A stretch of 64,000 nucleotides of DNA from Actinomycetota bacterium (GCA_020161015.1 JAIUOT010000017.1:248001-312000), one strand, 5' to 3'. Positions 18,950-28,288 are shown, counted from the stretch's first letter. Notes: generated from the letters alone by a model not told the origin. Numbers and translations are program-made.

Positions 18950-18955
18950 ACTCTA
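18950..18955 (-). promoter_or_regulatory. -10 box for leaderless rpe, formed on the rsmB stop codon
   Basis: TAGAGT on the minus strand begins with the TAG stop codon of rsmB. It is followed by 7 nt (TCGGCCC) and the rpe GTG. Confidence 0.42.
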
Positions 18956-20299
18956 CCGATCCGCGGGGGCCCCTTCGCGCCGCAGCAGTGCGAGGAACAT
19001 CGCGTCCGTGCCGTGCCGGTGGGGCCACAGCTGGACGAGGTTCCCGGCCGCCGCGTCGGGCACCTCCGGGAGGTGCGCTGCGGCGTCGAGGACGGTGGCG
19101 CCGTGCGCGTCCGCGACCACGGCGGCGGTCTCCTCCGGGTGGGGCGAGCACGTCACGTAGGCGATCACCCCGCCGGGTGCTGCGGCCTCGATCGCCCGCG
19201 CGAGGAGCCGGCGCTGCAGGCCCACCAGCCCGGGCAGGTCGGACGGGCTGCGGCGCCAGCGGCTCTCGGGGCGCCGGCGCAGTGCGCCGAGCCCGGTGCA
19301 CGGCACGTCGGCCAGCACCCGGGCGAACGTGCCGGCACGCCAGGCGGGGCGCGTGCCGTCCGCGGCGATCGTGACCGGTTGGTTCGGCGGGCCATAGGCA
19401 CGAAGGTTGGCCGCCACCAGCTGGGCGCGGTGCGGCTGGAGCTCCGAGGCGACCAGCCGGGTGCCCGCCTCGCGCGCCAGCCCGGCGAGCAGCGCGGACT
19501 TGCCCCCCGGGCCCGCGCACACGTCCAGCCAGGCGCCCTCGGGCGCCTCGGCGCGGGCGAGCGCGAGGGCGACCAGCTGCGAGCCCTCGTCCTGCACGCC
19601 GGCCCGTCCCTCGACGACGGCCGCGACGTCGGCGGGATCGCCGTCGCGGTGCGCCCCGAACGGCGACCAGCGGTCGGGGACCCCGCCCAGTTCCGCGCGG
19701 TCGGCGAGGCCCGGGCGGACGACGAGGTTCGGCACCGGGGCGACATTGTCGGCGGCCAGGGCGTCCTCGAGCTCCGCCGCGGGCAGGACGCGCGACCACG
19801 CCTCGACGATCCAGCGGGGGTGGTGGGTGGCCAGCGCCAGGCGGCCGAGCTCGTCCTCCCCGGAGGACAGCTCGGCCAGCCAGCCGGGCCAGTCCCGCTC
19901 TGCCACCCGCCGCAGGACCGCGTTGACCAGGCCGGTCACCCGCTCCCCCACCTCGAGGGCGGCGAGGTCGACGCTCGTGGCGATGGCGGCGTGCGCGGGC
20001 ACCCGCATGCCGAGCAGCTGGTGGGTGCCGAGCCGCAGCACGTCGACCACCGCCGGCTGGAGGGTGCGCAACGCCCGTCCCGACGCTGCCTCGATCACCC
20101 GGTCGTACCCGCCCATGGCGCGGCACGTACCGGCGACGAGCTCCGTGGCGAAGGCCGCGTCCTGACCACCGAGGTCGCCGCGGCGGCGGGCCAGCTCCAG
20201 GTTGGCGTAGGCGCCGTCGGCCGTGACGGCCCGCAGCACACGGAAGGCGGTGCTGCGCGCGGGGTCCGCTCGCCGGGGACGGCGGCGCGACCCGCTCAC
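18953..20299 (-). CDS. rsmB: 16S rRNA (cytosine-967-C5)-methyltransferase RsmB
   Basis: 448 residues. Methylates C967 of 16S rRNA with SAM. The N-terminal NusB-like helical domain (about 20-150) contains [14 protein letters not shown] and [12 protein letters not shown]. The C-terminal methyltransferase domain has the SAM motif [17 protein letters not shown] near residue 265 and the two conserved cysteines in [16 protein letters not shown] and [10 protein letters not shown]. The GTG at 20299 overlaps the fmt stop as GTGA. The open frame continues upstream through fmt, but the family length supports this start. It ends in TAG, which forms part of the rpe -10 box. Confidence 0.93.
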   Translation of the reverse strand: MSGSRRRPRRADPARSTAFRVLRAVTADGAYANLELARRRGDLGGQDAAFATELVAGTCRAMGGYDRVIEAASGRALRTLQPAVVDVLRLGTHQLLGMRVPAHAAIATSVDLAALEVGERVTGLVNAVLRRVAERDWPGWLAELSSGEDELGRLALATHHPRWIVEAWSRVLPAAELEDALAADNVAPVPNLVVRPGLADRAELGGVPDRWSPFGAHRDGDPADVAAVVEGRAGVQDEGSQLVALALARAEAPEGAWLDVCAGPGGKSALLAGLAREAGTRLVASELQPHRAQLVAANLRAYGPPNQPVTIAADGTRPAWRAGTFARVLADVPCTGLGALRRRPESRWRRSPSDLPGLVGLQRRLLARAIEAAAPGGVIAYVTCSPHPEETAAVVADAHGATVLDAAAHLPEVPDAAAGNLVQLWPHRHGTDAMFLALLRREGAPADR

Positions 20300-21216
20300 G
20301 CGAACCGCCCCGCGCCCCGCAGGCCGCGTCCCCAGTCGGCGCCCGCGAGCGCGCGCCGCCCGGCCGGCTGCACCTGGCGGAGTTCCAGCGATCCGTCGCC
20401 GGTGCCGACCACCACCTCCCGCCTGCCGGCACGCACCTCGCCGGGGGCCAGGCCCTCGTCGGCCCGCGGCACGGCCGCCAGTACCCGGAAGCGCTCCCCG
20501 TCCAGCTCCGTCCAGGCGACCGGGGACGGGTTGTTCGCCCGCACCTGGCGTGCGATGCCGACGGCGGGCCGCGTCCAGTCGATCCGGGCGCCCTCCACGG
20601 TCAGCTTGGGGGCGAGCGTCACGCCGTCCGGCGGCTGGGGCGTCAGCGACGCGGTCCCGTCGGCGAGCGCATCCAGGGTCTGGGAGAGCAGCTCCGCTCC
20701 CCTCCCCTGGAGCGCGGCCAGCGCCTCCCCGGCCGTCTCCTCCTCGCCCAGCCGGTACTCCTGCGCGGCCAGCACCGGGCCGGCGTCCAGAGCCTCGACC
20801 AGCTCGAACACGGTCACCCCCGTGACCTCGTCCCCGGCGAGGATCGCGTGCTGCACCGGCGCGGCGCCACGCCAGCGCGGCAGGAGCGAGAAGTGCACGT
20901 TCACCCACCCGTGCCGGGGCATCTCGAGCAGCGGCCGCGGGATGAGCCCGCCGTAGGCGACCACGGGGCAGCAGTCGGGGGCGAGCTCTGCCAGCCGCCG
21001 GGCGAGGTCCGGGTCACCCGCCCGCGCGGGGCGCAGCACCTCGATCCCGCGTTCCAGGGCCAGCGCCGCGGTCGGGCTGGGGACCGGTCGACCGCTGCGC
21101 CCCTTTGGGGCGTCCGGCCGGGTGAGCACGGCGACCACCTCGTGCCTGCCGCGGTCGAGCAGGTGGGCCAGGGTGTCAGCCGCGACCTGCGGGGTGCCGG
21201 CGAAGACGAGACGCAT
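20296..21216 (-). CDS. fmt: Methionyl-tRNA formyltransferase
   Basis: 306 residues. Formylates initiator Met-tRNA using 10-formyl-THF. It begins MRLVFAGTPQVAADTL. The catalytic region is WVNVHFSLLPRWRGAAPVQ (about 104-122), with the SLLPxxRG signature and the active-site His and Asn. GDEVTGVT follows, then a C-terminal OB-type tRNA-binding domain (about 205-300). ATG 21216 has a TANNNT box 7 nt upstream and no Shine-Dalgarno sequence. It is coupled to rsmB downstream. Peptide deformylase, often its neighbour, is not present here. Confidence 0.95.
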   Translation of the reverse strand: MRLVFAGTPQVAADTLAHLLDRGRHEVVAVLTRPDAPKGRSGRPVPSPTAALALERGIEVLRPARAGDPDLARRLAELAPDCCPVVAYGGLIPRPLLEMPRHGWVNVHFSLLPRWRGAAPVQHAILAGDEVTGVTVFELVEALDAGPVLAAQEYRLGEEETAGEALAALQGRGAELLSQTLDALADGTASLTPQPPDGVTLAPKLTVEGARIDWTRPAVGIARQVRANNPSPVAWTELDGERFRVLAAVPRADEGLAPGEVRAGRREVVVGTGDGSLELRQVQPAGRRALAGADWGRGLRGAGRFA

Positions 21217-21223
21217 GGGCCGC

Positions 21224-21229
21224 AGCCTA
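21224..21229 (-). promoter_or_regulatory. -10 box for leaderless fmt, formed on the nitrilase-gene stop codon
   Basis: TAGGCT on the minus strand starts with the TAG stop of the upstream hydrolase gene. It is followed by 7 nt (GCGGCCC) and the fmt ATG. Confidence 0.42.
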
Positions 21230-22033
21230 CTGGCGGCTTCCGGGCGGCGCCTCGCGCAACCGGAGCGCCAGGGAGCGGGTGGCCATGGCGAGGTCGAGGT
21301 CTGCGACGAGCAGGCCGGAACGCCCATGGGCCTGCCAGGCGAGCAGGCTGCCGTCGGGCCGGGCGACCGCCGTCGTCGTCGGCGACCCGTCGACGGCACA
21401 CGTGACGGTCGCGAACCAGCAGACGTTCTCGGCCGCCCGGCACAGCACGGCGGCCTCGTGGAAGGTGTTCTCCGGCTGGGCGTAGGCGGTCGGCCGGAAG
21501 GACCCCGGCTCGGGCTCGGAGTAGTGCGGGTGCAGCACGAGCTGCGCGCCGCCGAGGACGGCCGCGCGCACCGTCTCCGGGTAGCGGAAGCCCTCGTGGC
21601 AGATCACCACGCCGAACGTGAGGTCGCCGACGGTGAACACGCGGCGGCCCGAGCCGGGCTCGTAGAGCGCGTCCTCCGTCGGGTCCAGCTGCACCTTGTC
21701 CTGCCAGCCGAGCGGACGCCCGTCCGGCCCGATCACCAGGGCCGTGATGCGCAGCGCCCCCTCGACGAACCGCTCGGTGCCGAGCACCACCGTGACACCC
21801 GCGCGGCCGGCGGCGTCCGCGACCGTCCGGTGGGCGGCGGACAGCCAGGCGTCCGTCGCCGGCGGCACCGGCGCCCCGAGGGCGCGGTAGCCGGGGACGA
21901 AGCACTCGGGGGAGCAGACCAGGTCGGCGCCGGCGTCGGCGGCCGCAGCGATCGCTTCCACCGCGGCCGCGACGGCGGCGTCCGGGCTCTCGGGGAACGG
22001 CAGCGCGGCCAGGGCGATCCGGACGGTGCTCAC
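21227..22033 (-). CDS. Carbon-nitrogen (nitrilase-fold) hydrolase
   Basis: 268 residues of the nitrilase superfamily with a complete Glu-Lys-Cys triad: Glu in CSPECFVPGY (about 43), Lys in GWQDKVQLDPTE (about 110) and Cys in GVVICHEGFRYPE (about 147). This superfamily hydrolyses amide or nitrile bonds of small cytosolic molecules. The substrate here cannot be told from sequence. The GTG start has a TANNNT box 6 nt upstream. It sits between priA and fmt, 21 bp after priA, where other actinobacteria often have def. Confidence 0.88.
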   Translation of the reverse strand: MSTVRIALAALPFPESPDAAVAAAVEAIAAAADAGADLVCSPECFVPGYRALGAPVPPATDAWLSAAHRTVADAAGRAGVTVVLGTERFVEGALRITALVIGPDGRPLGWQDKVQLDPTEDALYEPGSGRRVFTVGDLTFGVVICHEGFRYPETVRAAVLGGAQLVLHPHYSEPEPGSFRPTAYAQPENTFHEAAVLCRAAENVCWFATVTCAVDGSPTTTAVARPDGSLLAWQAHGRSGLLVADLDLAMATRSLALRLREAPPGSRQ

Positions 22034-22039
22034 GCCAGC

Positions 22040-22045
22040 ATGCTA
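22040..22045 (-). promoter_or_regulatory. -10 box for leaderless nitrilase-family gene
   Basis: TAGCAT on the minus strand is followed by 6 nt (GCTGGC) and the GTG start. It lies in the 21-bp gap after priA. Confidence 0.4.
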
Positions 22046-22054
22046 GCCATCGCC

Positions 22055-23998
22055 TCAGCCGAGGACCTGGGGGTCCACCCGCACCCGCAGCGGCGGGTCC
22101 TTGCGGGCGGCGCGGACGGAGAGGAGCGTGCGCACGCGGGCCACGAGGTCGGCGGCGCGGTCGAGCGGGCACCGGAGCGTCAGGCGCGCGAGCGGGTCGT
22201 CGGACGGGACGTCGAACGGCCCCAGCACCTGGACCCCCGGCGGCAGCTCGAGCGCGGCCAGCGCCGCGTCCACGGCCGCGGGGGCGCCTTCGACGGTGAG
22301 CAGCTTCACGGCGGGCGGGAACCCCGCCGACGCACGGTCGGCCAGCTCGCGCTCTGCGTGGCCGACCGGATCGAGACGCACCAGCGCCTGGACCTCGCGG
22401 AGGCCCGCGTCGGCCACCGCCATCACCGTGCCCCCCTCCGCGGCGGGCCGGACCAGCGCGACGACCGCCAGCCAGCGCCGCAGTGCCTCCTCCCCCGCCC
22501 GGAGGTCGGGCCGGCCGAGCATGAGCTCCGCGTCCAGCAGCAGGGCCGCGGCGTACCCGCCCCTCGCCGGCGGTGCCGCGCCGGGGGTGGCCAGGACGAG
22601 GGCCGGCTGGGAGCCGACGCCGGCCAGCGGCTTGTCGGCGGAGGCCTGGAGGACCGTGGTGCCAGGGAAGGCCTTTCCGAACTCCTCCGCCGTCCGTGCC
22701 ACGCCGACCACGGGCGTCCGCAGGCGGCGTCCCCCGCACTCCGCGCACCGCCACGCCGTGAGCAGCGGTCCGCACCAGCGGCACCGGGGCGCGCCCGCCT
22801 CCTGGCCGCCGGGCAGGCTCAGTCCCTCGCCGCACCGGGGGCACCGGGCGGCCGTGCGGCAGTCCGCGCAGACCAGGACGGGCAGGTAGCCGGCCCGGGG
22901 CACCTGCACCAGCACCGGCCCCGCGGCCAGGCCCGCGCGGACGACGGCGAACGCGTCGTGCGGGAGCCGGGCCACCGCGGCGTTCGGGTCCCGGTCGGTC
23001 ACCGCGGCCGTCGCACGCACGGCCGCGGCCCTGCGCCGCGCCTCCACCGGGGGGAGCGTGAGCTCGGCGAGCCACGACCGGGCGACCAGCTGCTGCACCT
23101 CCGCCGTCCGTGCGTGGGCGGCGAGCAGCAGCCCCGCACCTTCGGCGTGCGCGCGCAGCGCGGCCACCTCCCGGGCGTGCCAGTACGGCGCGTGCGGCTC
23201 CGCCCACGCGTCGTTGCCGTCGTCCCACAGCGCCACCAGGCCCAGGTCGTGCACCGGCGCGAACACCGCCGCCCGCGTGCCCACGACCAGCCGGACGGCT
23301 CCGCGGGAGACCGCGAGGAAGTTGCGGTAGCGCGCGGCAGGGCCCGCGTCCGCGGCGAGGACGGCGACGCTGCCGCGTCCGAACCGCTCGGTGACGGTGC
23401 GGGTGAGCACGGCCAGGTGCCGCGCGTCGGGGGCCAGCAGCAGCGCCCCGCGCCCGGACGCCAGCGTGGCGGCGGCGGCCTCCGCGAAGCCGGCCGCCCA
23501 GTCGCCCTCCGCGGCGGGCGACGGCAGGACCGTCCACGCCGCCCGCGGGCGCCCGCCCCCGGCGAGGCCCGACAGGAGGCGCTCCGAACCCGGGTAGGCG
23601 GCGAGCGTGACCGGAGGCAGCGGGGCGCTCGCGGGGGCCGGGTGGTCCGGCGGGGCCGCCTTCTCCGTCGCCGCGTGGCGCGGAGGCACCGCAGTCCGGA
23701 CCACGTCGGCGAACCCCCCGGCGTAGTGGTCGGCCACGGCGCGGACGAGTTCGGCCACCCGGGGCGACAGCACCGGTTCGGCGGAGACCACCTTCTGGAG
23801 CGGCGAGAGGTCGTCGCGCTCCCCCCTCGCCACGCGCTCGAGCACGAAACCGTCGCGCAGCTGCCCGGCGAAGCGGACCCGCACCCGCGTCCCTGGCTGC
23901 GCCGCCTCGTCCAGCTCGGGGGGCACCGCGTAGTCGAACGGCCGGTCGAGGTTGGCCAGCGGCACGTCCACCGCCACCCTCGCCACCGGTCGTTCCAT
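22055..23998 (-). CDS. priA: Primosomal protein N' (PriA), helicase-motif-deficient form
   Basis: 647 residues. The replication-restart protein family. The N-terminal DNA-binding domain (ARVAVDVPLANLDRPFDYAVP) and the zinc-binding region with eight cysteines in CxxC pairs (CADC, CPRC, CRWC, CAEC; about 365-430) are recognisable. The Walker A region, normally GxTGSGKTE, reads LPSPAAEGDWA, and the DEEH box reads LWDDGNDAW, so ATP hydrolysis is unlikely. Actinobacterial PriA is known to lack detectable helicase motifs, so this is typical for the phylum and not damage. ATG 23998 has a TANNNT box 6 nt upstream. Confidence 0.9.
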   Translation of the reverse strand: MERPVARVAVDVPLANLDRPFDYAVPPELDEAAQPGTRVRVRFAGQLRDGFVLERVARGERDDLSPLQKVVSAEPVLSPRVAELVRAVADHYAGGFADVVRTAVPPRHAATEKAAPPDHPAPASAPLPPVTLAAYPGSERLLSGLAGGGRPRAAWTVLPSPAAEGDWAAGFAEAAAATLASGRGALLLAPDARHLAVLTRTVTERFGRGSVAVLAADAGPAARYRNFLAVSRGAVRLVVGTRAAVFAPVHDLGLVALWDDGNDAWAEPHAPYWHAREVAALRAHAEGAGLLLAAHARTAEVQQLVARSWLAELTLPPVEARRRAAAVRATAAVTDRDPNAAVARLPHDAFAVVRAGLAAGPVLVQVPRAGYLPVLVCADCRTAARCPRCGEGLSLPGGQEAGAPRCRWCGPLLTAWRCAECGGRRLRTPVVGVARTAEEFGKAFPGTTVLQASADKPLAGVGSQPALVLATPGAAPPARGGYAAALLLDAELMLGRPDLRAGEEALRRWLAVVALVRPAAEGGTVMAVADAGLREVQALVRLDPVGHAERELADRASAGFPPAVKLLTVEGAPAAVDAALAALELPPGVQVLGPFDVPSDDPLARLTLRCPLDRAADLVARVRTLLSVRAARKDPPLRVRVDPQVLG

Positions 23999-24004
23999 GG
24001 CGGC

Positions 24005-24010
24005 ATCGTA
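24005..24010 (-). promoter_or_regulatory. -10 box for leaderless priA
   Basis: TACGAT on the minus strand is followed by 6 nt (GCCGCC) and the priA ATG. No ribosome binding site is seen. Confidence 0.4.
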
Positions 24011-24127
24011 GGCGCCGGCCCGGACATCGGCTGGACGAACGTGCGGCGACGGCGCGGGCCGCGGGTCGTTCGTCCGTCCCCGCCGTGCCCCCTCCCGCGG
24101 CGATCGGGCCACCGTGAGAATGGCGGG

Positions 24128-24478
24128 ATGAAGGTGCAGAGCATCACGATCTGCCTTCGCGTCTCGGACCTCGCCCGCAGCGTCGAGTGGTACCGGACGG
24201 CGCTGGACCTGGACGAGCCCGATCTCGAGCCCGCCGAGGGGGTGGTCGAGTTCAAGGTCGGGGCGGTGTGGCTCCAACTGGTCTCCGGCGACCTCCCTGT
24301 CCCCGGTGCCGCCGTCGTGCGGCTGGGCGTCCCGGATGTCGCGGCGGAACGCGCGCGGCTGAGGGCCTCCGGGATCGCCGTCGGCCCGCTCGAACAGGTC
24401 GAGGGCGTGCTGGAGTACTTCGAGTTCCCCGACCCCGACGGCAACCTCCTCGGCCTCTATGCCGAGGTTGAGCCCTGA
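24128..24478 (+). CDS. VOC (glyoxalase/bleomycin-resistance fold) protein
   Basis: A 116-residue single-domain protein of the vicinal oxygen chelate fold. The two beta-alpha-beta-beta-beta units start with CLRVSDLARSVEWYRTALDL and VRLGVPDVAAERARLRASGI. The ending YFEFPDPDGNLLGLYAEVEP is the classical C-terminal motif with a metal-ligand Glu. Members are lyases, dioxygenases or drug-binding proteins, and the sequence does not separate these. The ATG at 24128 has GAGAAT six bases upstream, a possible leaderless layout. Transcribed divergently from priA and convergently with metK, nine bases from its end. Confidence 0.8.
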   Translation: MKVQSITICLRVSDLARSVEWYRTALDLDEPDLEPAEGVVEFKVGAVWLQLVSGDLPVPGAAVVRLGVPDVAAERARLRASGIAVGPLEQVEGVLEYFEFPDPDGNLLGLYAEVEP

Positions 24479-24487
24479 GCGGTCCGG

Positions 24488-25675
24488 TCAGCCCCTGATC
24501 GCGGCGGCCAGCGCCTCCGCGCGGTCGGTGCGCTCCCAGGTGAGCGCGTCGAGCTCGCGGCCGAAGTGACCGTAGTTGGTCACCTGGGAGTAGATCGGAC
24601 GGATCAGGTCGAGGTCACGGATGATGGCTGCCGGGCGCAGGTCGAACACCCCGAGCACCGCGTCGGTGATCCGGTCGACCGGAACGGTCTCGGTCCCGAA
24701 GCACTCCACGTACAGGCCCATCGGGTGCGAGCGGCCGATCGCGTAGGCGACCTGCACCTCGCATCGCTCCGCCAGGCCAGCGGCCACCACGTTCTTGGCG
24801 ACCCAGCGCATCGCGTAGGCCGCCGAACGGTCCACCTTGGACGGGTCCTTGCCGGAGAAGGCCCCGCCGCCGTGGCGGGCCATGCCGCCGTAGGTGTCGA
24901 CGATGATCTTGCGGCCGGTGACGCCCGCGTCGCCCATCGGCCCGCCGACCACGAACTTCCCGGTCGGGTTCACGTAGGTCTTCAGCCCCTCGGCGGAGAT
25001 CGGGTACCGGGCGAGCACCGGGTCGATCACCCGTGCCCGCACCTCGGCCGCGATCGTGGCCTGGGTGACCGACGCGCGGTGCTGGGTGGAGACCACGACG
25101 GCGTCCACCCGCACCGGCGCGTCGCCGGCGTACTCGATGGTCACCTGGGTCTTGCCGTCGGGCAGCAGGAAGTCGAGCTCACCGCTCTTGCGCACCTCGG
25201 CCAGCCGCTCGGACAGCCGGTGGGCGATGTCGATGGGCAGCGGCATCAGGGTGGGGGTGTCCGAGCAGGCGTAGCCGAACATCAGCCCCTGGTCGCCGGC
25301 CCCCTGCGCGTCGAGCGCGTCCACCGAGCCGCCGTCCCGCTGCTCCTCCGCGTGGTCGACGCCCTGGGCGATGTCCGGCGACTGCACGCCGAGGGAGACC
25401 AGGACGCCGCAGGAGTTGCCGTCGAAGCTCTTGGACGAGGAGTCGTACCCGATCTCGACGATGCGCTGGCGGGCGAGCCGGTCGACCTCCGCGTACGCGT
25501 TGGTGGTCACCTCGCCGGCCACCACGACCGTCCCGGTGGTGACCAGGGTCTCCACCGCCACGCGTGAGGTCGGGTCCTGCCGCAGCAGCTCGTCGAGGAC
25601 GACGTCGGAGATCGCGTCCGCGACCTTGTCCGGGTGCCCCTCGGTAACGGATTCGGAAGTGAAGAGCCGGCTCAC
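24488..25675 (-). CDS. metK: S-adenosylmethionine synthetase
   Basis: 395 residues. Makes SAM from methionine and ATP. Motifs: [14 protein letters not shown] (about 9-22), the hexapeptide region [12 protein letters not shown] (about 125) and [19 protein letters not shown] (about 270). The GTG at 25675 overlaps the coaBC stop as GTGA. It supplies the methyl donor used by trmI, rsmB and MetH reactivation in this window. No SAM riboswitch is present, as the gene lies inside an operon. Confidence 0.96.
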   Translation of the reverse strand: MSRLFTSESVTEGHPDKVADAISDVVLDELLRQDPTSRVAVETLVTTGTVVVAGEVTTNAYAEVDRLARQRIVEIGYDSSSKSFDGNSCGVLVSLGVQSPDIAQGVDHAEEQRDGGSVDALDAQGAGDQGLMFGYACSDTPTLMPLPIDIAHRLSERLAEVRKSGELDFLLPDGKTQVTIEYAGDAPVRVDAVVVSTQHRASVTQATIAAEVRARVIDPVLARYPISAEGLKTYVNPTGKFVVGGPMGDAGVTGRKIIVDTYGGMARHGGGAFSGKDPSKVDRSAAYAMRWVAKNVVAAGLAERCEVQVAYAIGRSHPMGLYVECFGTETVPVDRITDAVLGVFDLRPAAIIRDLDLIRPIYSQVTNYGHFGRELDALTWERTDRAEALAAAIRG

Positions 25676-26898
25676 TCGGCGGTCCTTTCGTGCTGGTCTG
25701 CGGCGGCGGTGAGGATCTCGTGGGCCACCGCGGTCTTGCTCCCGGCCGCGCGACCGGTCACCCCGGACGGCGCGAGGAGCAGGACCTGGTTGTCGGCGGC
25801 GCCGAACACGGCGCCCCCGGAGACATTGTTGAGGACGAGCAGCTGGCACCCCTTGCGGGCCAGCTTCGCCGTGCCGAGAGCGACGAGCTCCGCCTCGTCG
25901 GCCGCGGTCTCCGCGGCGAAGCCGACGACGACCTGTCCGGCCGGTCGTCGGGCCGCCAGCCCGGCGAGCACGTCGGTGGTCTGGGCGAACTCGACGGAGA
26001 GCCCGGCGTCGCCGGACTTCTTCAGCTTGGTCGGGCTCGGGTTGACCGGCGTGAAGTCCGCGGGCGCCGCGGCCATCACCACGATGTCGGCGCCGGCAGC
26101 GGCGTCCGTCATGGCGGACGCGAGCTCTGCCGTCGTCCCGACGCGCACCACGTCCACCCCGGCCGGAGCCTCGACGGCGAGGTTCGCCGCGACGAGGGTC
26201 ACCGCAGCGCCCCGCTGGACGGCCGCGCGTGCCAGCGCGACCCCCATCAGCCCCGAGGAGGAGTTCCCGACGAAGCGCACCGGGTCGAGCGGCTCGCGGG
26301 TGCCACCCGCGCTGACGACGACACGGAGCCCGGCCAGGTCCTGGGCCGCCATCGCCGCCGCCGTCCCGGGCGAGGCCAGCGCGGCGAGGGCCGACGCCTC
26401 GATGTCCTCCGGCTCGGGCAGGCGCCCGGGGCCGGTGTCGGGGCCGGTCAGCCGTCCCTCCGCGGGACGCAGCACGACCACCCCGCGGGAGCGGAGCGTC
26501 GCCACGTTGGCGCGGGTGGCCGGGTGCTGCCACATCTCGGTGTGCATCGCCGGGGCCATCACCACCGGGCAGGTCGCGGTCAGGAGCACGTTGGTCAGCA
26601 GGTCGTCGGCTCGTCCGGACGCGGCCCGCGCGAGCAGGTCCGCGGTCGCCGGTGCGACCACGACGAGGTCGGCCTCACGTCCGAGCCGCACGTGGTTCAC
26701 CAGGTGCGCGTCGGCCATCACGTCGCTGGCGACGGGGCGTCCGGAGAGGGCCGCCCACGTGGTCTCGCCCACGAAGGACAAGGCGTTGGCTGTCGGCACG
26801 ACCTGCACGTCGTGGCCGGCCTCGGTGAAGCGGCGCAGCAGCAGGCAGGCCTTGTAGGCGGCGATCCCGCCGGCCACGCCGAGGACGATCCGGCTCAT
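25672..26898 (-). CDS. coaBC: Bifunctional CoaBC (PPC synthetase/decarboxylase)
   Basis: 408 residues. Joins cysteine to 4'-phosphopantothenate and decarboxylates the product in coenzyme A synthesis. The N-terminal flavin-dependent CoaC domain starts [20 protein letters not shown] and contains [13 protein letters not shown], the actinobacterial version of the PAMN motif. The Cys-containing loop of the E. coli enzyme reads [11 protein letters not shown] here, with no cysteine. The CoaB domain begins near residue 190 ([20 protein letters not shown]). NxSSGxMG occurs as NSSSGLMG. It is nine bases after rpoZ and overlaps metK. Confidence 0.94.
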   Translation of the reverse strand: MSRIVLGVAGGIAAYKACLLLRRFTEAGHDVQVVPTANALSFVGETTWAALSGRPVASDVMADAHLVNHVRLGREADLVVVAPATADLLARAASGRADDLLTNVLLTATCPVVMAPAMHTEMWQHPATRANVATLRSRGVVVLRPAEGRLTGPDTGPGRLPEPEDIEASALAALASPGTAAAMAAQDLAGLRVVVSAGGTREPLDPVRFVGNSSSGLMGVALARAAVQRGAAVTLVAANLAVEAPAGVDVVRVGTTAELASAMTDAAAGADIVVMAAAPADFTPVNPSPTKLKKSGDAGLSVEFAQTTDVLAGLAARRPAGQVVVGFAAETAADEAELVALGTAKLARKGCQLLVLNNVSGGAVFGAADNQVLLLAPSGVTGRAAGSKTAVAHEILTAAADQHERTAE

Positions 26899-26907
26899 CG
26901 GCCGGGC

Positions 26908-27246
26908 TCAGCCCAGGTCGTCGGTGCCGAACGGGTCGAGGGAGAAGTCCGGATCGGCAGCGGCCTCGGCGCGCGCGGCGGCCTCGGCCTCCGGGTCGAT
27001 CTCCGTGCACTCCAGCACGCCCGCGTTGATCTCGCGCATCGCGATCGACAGCGGCTTCTCCTGGATGCCGATGTCCACCAGGGGGCCGACGTTCTCGAGC
27101 AGGCCCTCCCCGAGCTGGGAGTAGTAGGCATTGATCTGCCGGGCTCGCTTGGCGGCGAACAGCACCAGCCGGTACTTCGAGTCGACGTGGGTCAGCAGCT
27201 CGTCGATCGGCGGGTTGGTGATCCCCTCGGGAGTGTGAGTGCTCAA
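26908..27246 (-). CDS. rpoZ: RNA polymerase omega subunit
   Basis: 112 residues. The small RNA polymerase subunit that aids beta-prime folding. The core [20 protein letters not shown] is followed by [20 protein letters not shown], both characteristic of actinobacterial omega, and an acidic C-terminal tail rich in Ala, Glu and Asp. The start is TTG at 27246. It is supported by AGGAAG with a 7-nt spacer and by the family N-terminus ([13 protein letters not shown]). It lies 50 bp after gmk and before coaBC. Confidence 0.92.
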   Translation of the reverse strand: MSTHTPEGITNPPIDELLTHVDSKYRLVLFAAKRARQINAYYSQLGEGLLENVGPLVDIGIQEKPLSIAMREINAGVLECTEIDPEAEAAARAEAAADPDFSLDPFGTDDLG

Positions 27247-27296
27247 ATTCAGGCTTCCTGATCGAAAGGGCGCGGCCGCGGAGAGCCCGGCAACCG

Positions 27297-27848
27297 TCAC
27301 AGACCCAACAACTCTACCAACTGCCCCACGGCGGTGCCCAAATCGTCGTTCACCACGACGTGGTCGAACTCGCGCGCGACGGCGATCTCGTCCTCCGCCG
27401 TCCGCAGGCGGCGGGCCATCTGCTCGGGGGTCTCGGTGCCCCGCCCGACCAGCCGCTCGCGCAGCACGTCCCAGGACGGCGGGGCGATGAACACCGTGCG
27501 CACCTCCGGCAGGTTCGCCTTGACCTGCCGTGCGCCCTGCACCTCGATCTCGAGGATCACCCGGCGCCCGGCGGCCACGGCGGCGCGCACGGGGGCCGCG
27601 GGGGTGCCGTAGCGGTCGGTGCCGTGGACGAGCGCCCACTCCAGCAGCCCGCCCGAGGCGATGAGCTCGTCGAACTCCTCGTCACTCACGAACAGGTAGT
27701 GCTGGCCCTCGACCTCGCCGGGGCGCGGTGATCGGGTCGTGGCCGAGACCGACACCCAGAGTTCAGGATGGAGCTCGCGGAGGGCCTGGACGACGGTGCC
27801 CTTGCCTACCGCGGTAGGACCGGAGATGACGGTGACGTCACCGCTCAC
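27297..27848 (-). CDS. gmk: Guanylate kinase
   Basis: 183 residues. Phosphorylates GMP to GDP. The P-loop is [13 protein letters not shown] (about 8-20). The GMP-binding segment is [21 protein letters not shown] (about 33-53), and [11 protein letters not shown] is near residue 98. The LID region is [14 protein letters not shown]. Its start overlaps the mihF end by 11 bp. Confidence 0.95.
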   Translation of the reverse strand: MSGDVTVISGPTAVGKGTVVQALRELHPELWVSVSATTRSPRPGEVEGQHYLFVSDEEFDELIASGGLLEWALVHGTDRYGTPAAPVRAAVAAGRRVILEIEVQGARQVKANLPEVRTVFIAPPSWDVLRERLVGRGTETPEQMARRLRTAEDEIAVAREFDHVVVNDDLGTAVGQLVELLGL

Positions 27849-28155
27849 TGAACTCGGCCTTCAGGCCGGCCACCTGATGGCGGCCGAGCCCGCGGATGCG
27901 CCGGTTCGGCGCGATGTCGAGACGGGTCATCACCACCCCTGCCCGCTTCTCCCCCACCCTGGGGAGGGCCTTCAGCAGGTCGACGACCTTCACGTGGGCG
28001 AGCACGTCGTCGGTGGCGGCGACGTCCAGGGCCTGGCTCAGGCTGATCTCGCCGGTGCGGACCTTGCTCTTCAGGTCGGCGCGGCGGCGCCGCGCCTCAG
28101 TCGCCGCAGCGCGTGCGGCTTCGAGTTGCTCCGTGGTGAGCTGGGGGATGGTCAC
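27838..28155 (-). CDS. mihF: Actinobacterial integration host factor (mIHF)
   Basis: A 105-residue basic nucleoid-associated protein found only in actinobacteria, unrelated to the enterobacterial IHF fold. A long N-terminal helix (LEAARAAATEARRRRADLKS) leads into the S13-like helix-two-turn-helix domain with LLKALPRVGEKRAGVVMTRL and NRRIRGLGRHQ for minor-groove binding. The GTG start has AGAAGG seven bases upstream. The 133 bp to pyrF upstream probably hold its promoter, but I cannot place it with confidence. It is the first gene of a likely mihF-gmk-rpoZ-coaBC-metK operon. Confidence 0.94.
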   Translation of the reverse strand: MTIPQLTTEQLEAARAAATEARRRRADLKSKVRTGEISLSQALDVAATDDVLAHVKVVDLLKALPRVGEKRAGVVMTRLDIAPNRRIRGLGRHQVAGLKAEFSER

Positions 28156-28288
28156 AGGTGTGCCTTCTGGAGTCGGATGGCTTGCCTAGCAATCTCAACC
28201 TAGCGGGCTGCGGCGCCCCTCGTCACCTGAACGCACATGTTCGGCACTAGGAGTGATGGACGAAAGCGGCGCGTAAACCAAACGGGGT

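Noticed and set aside
24476-24487. A SAM riboswitch or terminator at the end of metK
   Set aside because: Only nine bases separate metK from the convergent VOC gene, and upstream of metK lies coaBC with overlapping codons.
28229-28242. GAAC-GCACAT-GTTC, resembling the actinobacterial LexA SOS box
   Set aside because: The half-sites are separated by six bases, while the SOS box needs four (GAAC-N4-GTTC). The neighbouring genes mihF and pyrF are not SOS genes.
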